64,000 nt of DNA, from the NCBI GenBank assembly GCA_963515595.1, contig CAUPYH010000001.1:1-64000 (forward strand). Reading direction: 5' to 3'. The notes under the pieces were generated by a model. That model was not told the DNA's origin, did not search any database, and saw only the letters and a list, made by a program, of their open reading frames with translations. The position numbers were made by a program, and so were the translations under genes. How positions within the stretch are numbered: position 1 is the first letter of the stretch; each line of letters begins with the position of its first letter. Positions 63,808-64,000 of this stretch are shown here, one piece after another. The DNA is from Eikenella sp963515595. Its GTDB lineage: Bacteria; Pseudomonadota; Gammaproteobacteria; Burkholderiales; Neisseriaceae.

Positions 63808-63937
63808 AAAGCCCTATCTTGGATTAGGCGGCAAACCCCAACCCGACGTTTGCCTGAGACGGCTTGGGCTGCTACGCCTGCAGCTAACCCAGGCTGCGCG
63901 GGCTTGCCAATGTTTTCAGGTAGCCTGATGAGGCAGG

Positions 63938-64000
63938 CTAGTGTCCTTCCTGTTGCAGCAGGCGCAATGCAGATTGGGCGGGGATGTACCCTTCGATGGC
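63938..64000 (-). CDS. C-terminal end of an unidentified protein (partial)
   Basis: Only the last 20 codons lie in the window: AIEGYIPAQSALRLLQQEGH, then TAG. It could be the end of a thioredoxin-fold protein, but that is a guess. An Eikenella DUS lies downstream at 63914-63925. Confidence 0.4.
   Translation of the reverse strand, partial: AIEGYIPAQSALRLLQQEGH

Overview
The window looks like chromosome of an Eikenella-type Neisseriaceae. The 12-mer AGGCTACCTGAA (the Eikenella dialect of the DNA uptake sequence, DUS) and its reverse complement recur throughout. Between host genes they are often paired as inverted repeats acting as terminators. The host genes (yhbY, sodA, trmJ, trmO, ribE, lptF, lptG, ridA, waaA) and a Correia-type repeat fit the same family.

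Layout. (1) 1-10523 and 50981 to about 51717 are two halves of an older, decaying lambda-like prophage (prophage 1) lying against the 3' end of a tRNA-Leu(UAG) gene. The left half has a broken portal and virion gene, terminase, a three-gene toxin/antitoxin/SecB-like chaperone operon, a KilA-N antirepressor, and small exported and membrane proteins. A recombination module follows, in which an HNH endonuclease gene has invaded bet and the exonuclease is fused to a methyltransferase remnant. (2) 10524-50976 is a 40,453-bp Mu-like transposable prophage inserted into a small gene of prophage 1. Both ends carry matching MuA-type end sequences, both junctions carry TATC, and removing the insert with one TATC restores the host reading frame exactly. 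(3) 51718-64000 is host chromosome.

The Mu-like phage reads right to left: repressor, ner, gp16-like regulator, MuA and MuB, a block of small early genes with Gam, RdgC, HU and GemA, the Mor activator, lysis (amidase, holin-like, Rz/Rz1), terminase, portal, head (F, G, I/scaffold, T), tail (35-38, sheath L, tube M, 41 with a -1 frameshift, tape measure, N, P, 45-48), tail fibre, then com-dam. Two blocks interrupt the normal order. One, between TerL and the portal, carries a tyrosine recombinase, small regulators and a duplicated operator/leader. The other, between the tail tube and gene 41, is a repressor/Cro/antirepressor switch closed by a Neisseria-dialect DUS hairpin.

Both prophages look inactivated. 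The prophage-1 portal and the Mu major head gene T each have TGA where the family has Trp. A cargo gene has an in-frame TAA, and ner is out of frame at a 7-A tract. On the host side trmO is broken by an 8-bp tandem duplication, and an ankyrin/SUFU gene follows what looks like the tail of a lost toxin gene. All functional calls come from reading the translated sequence; no database search was run.
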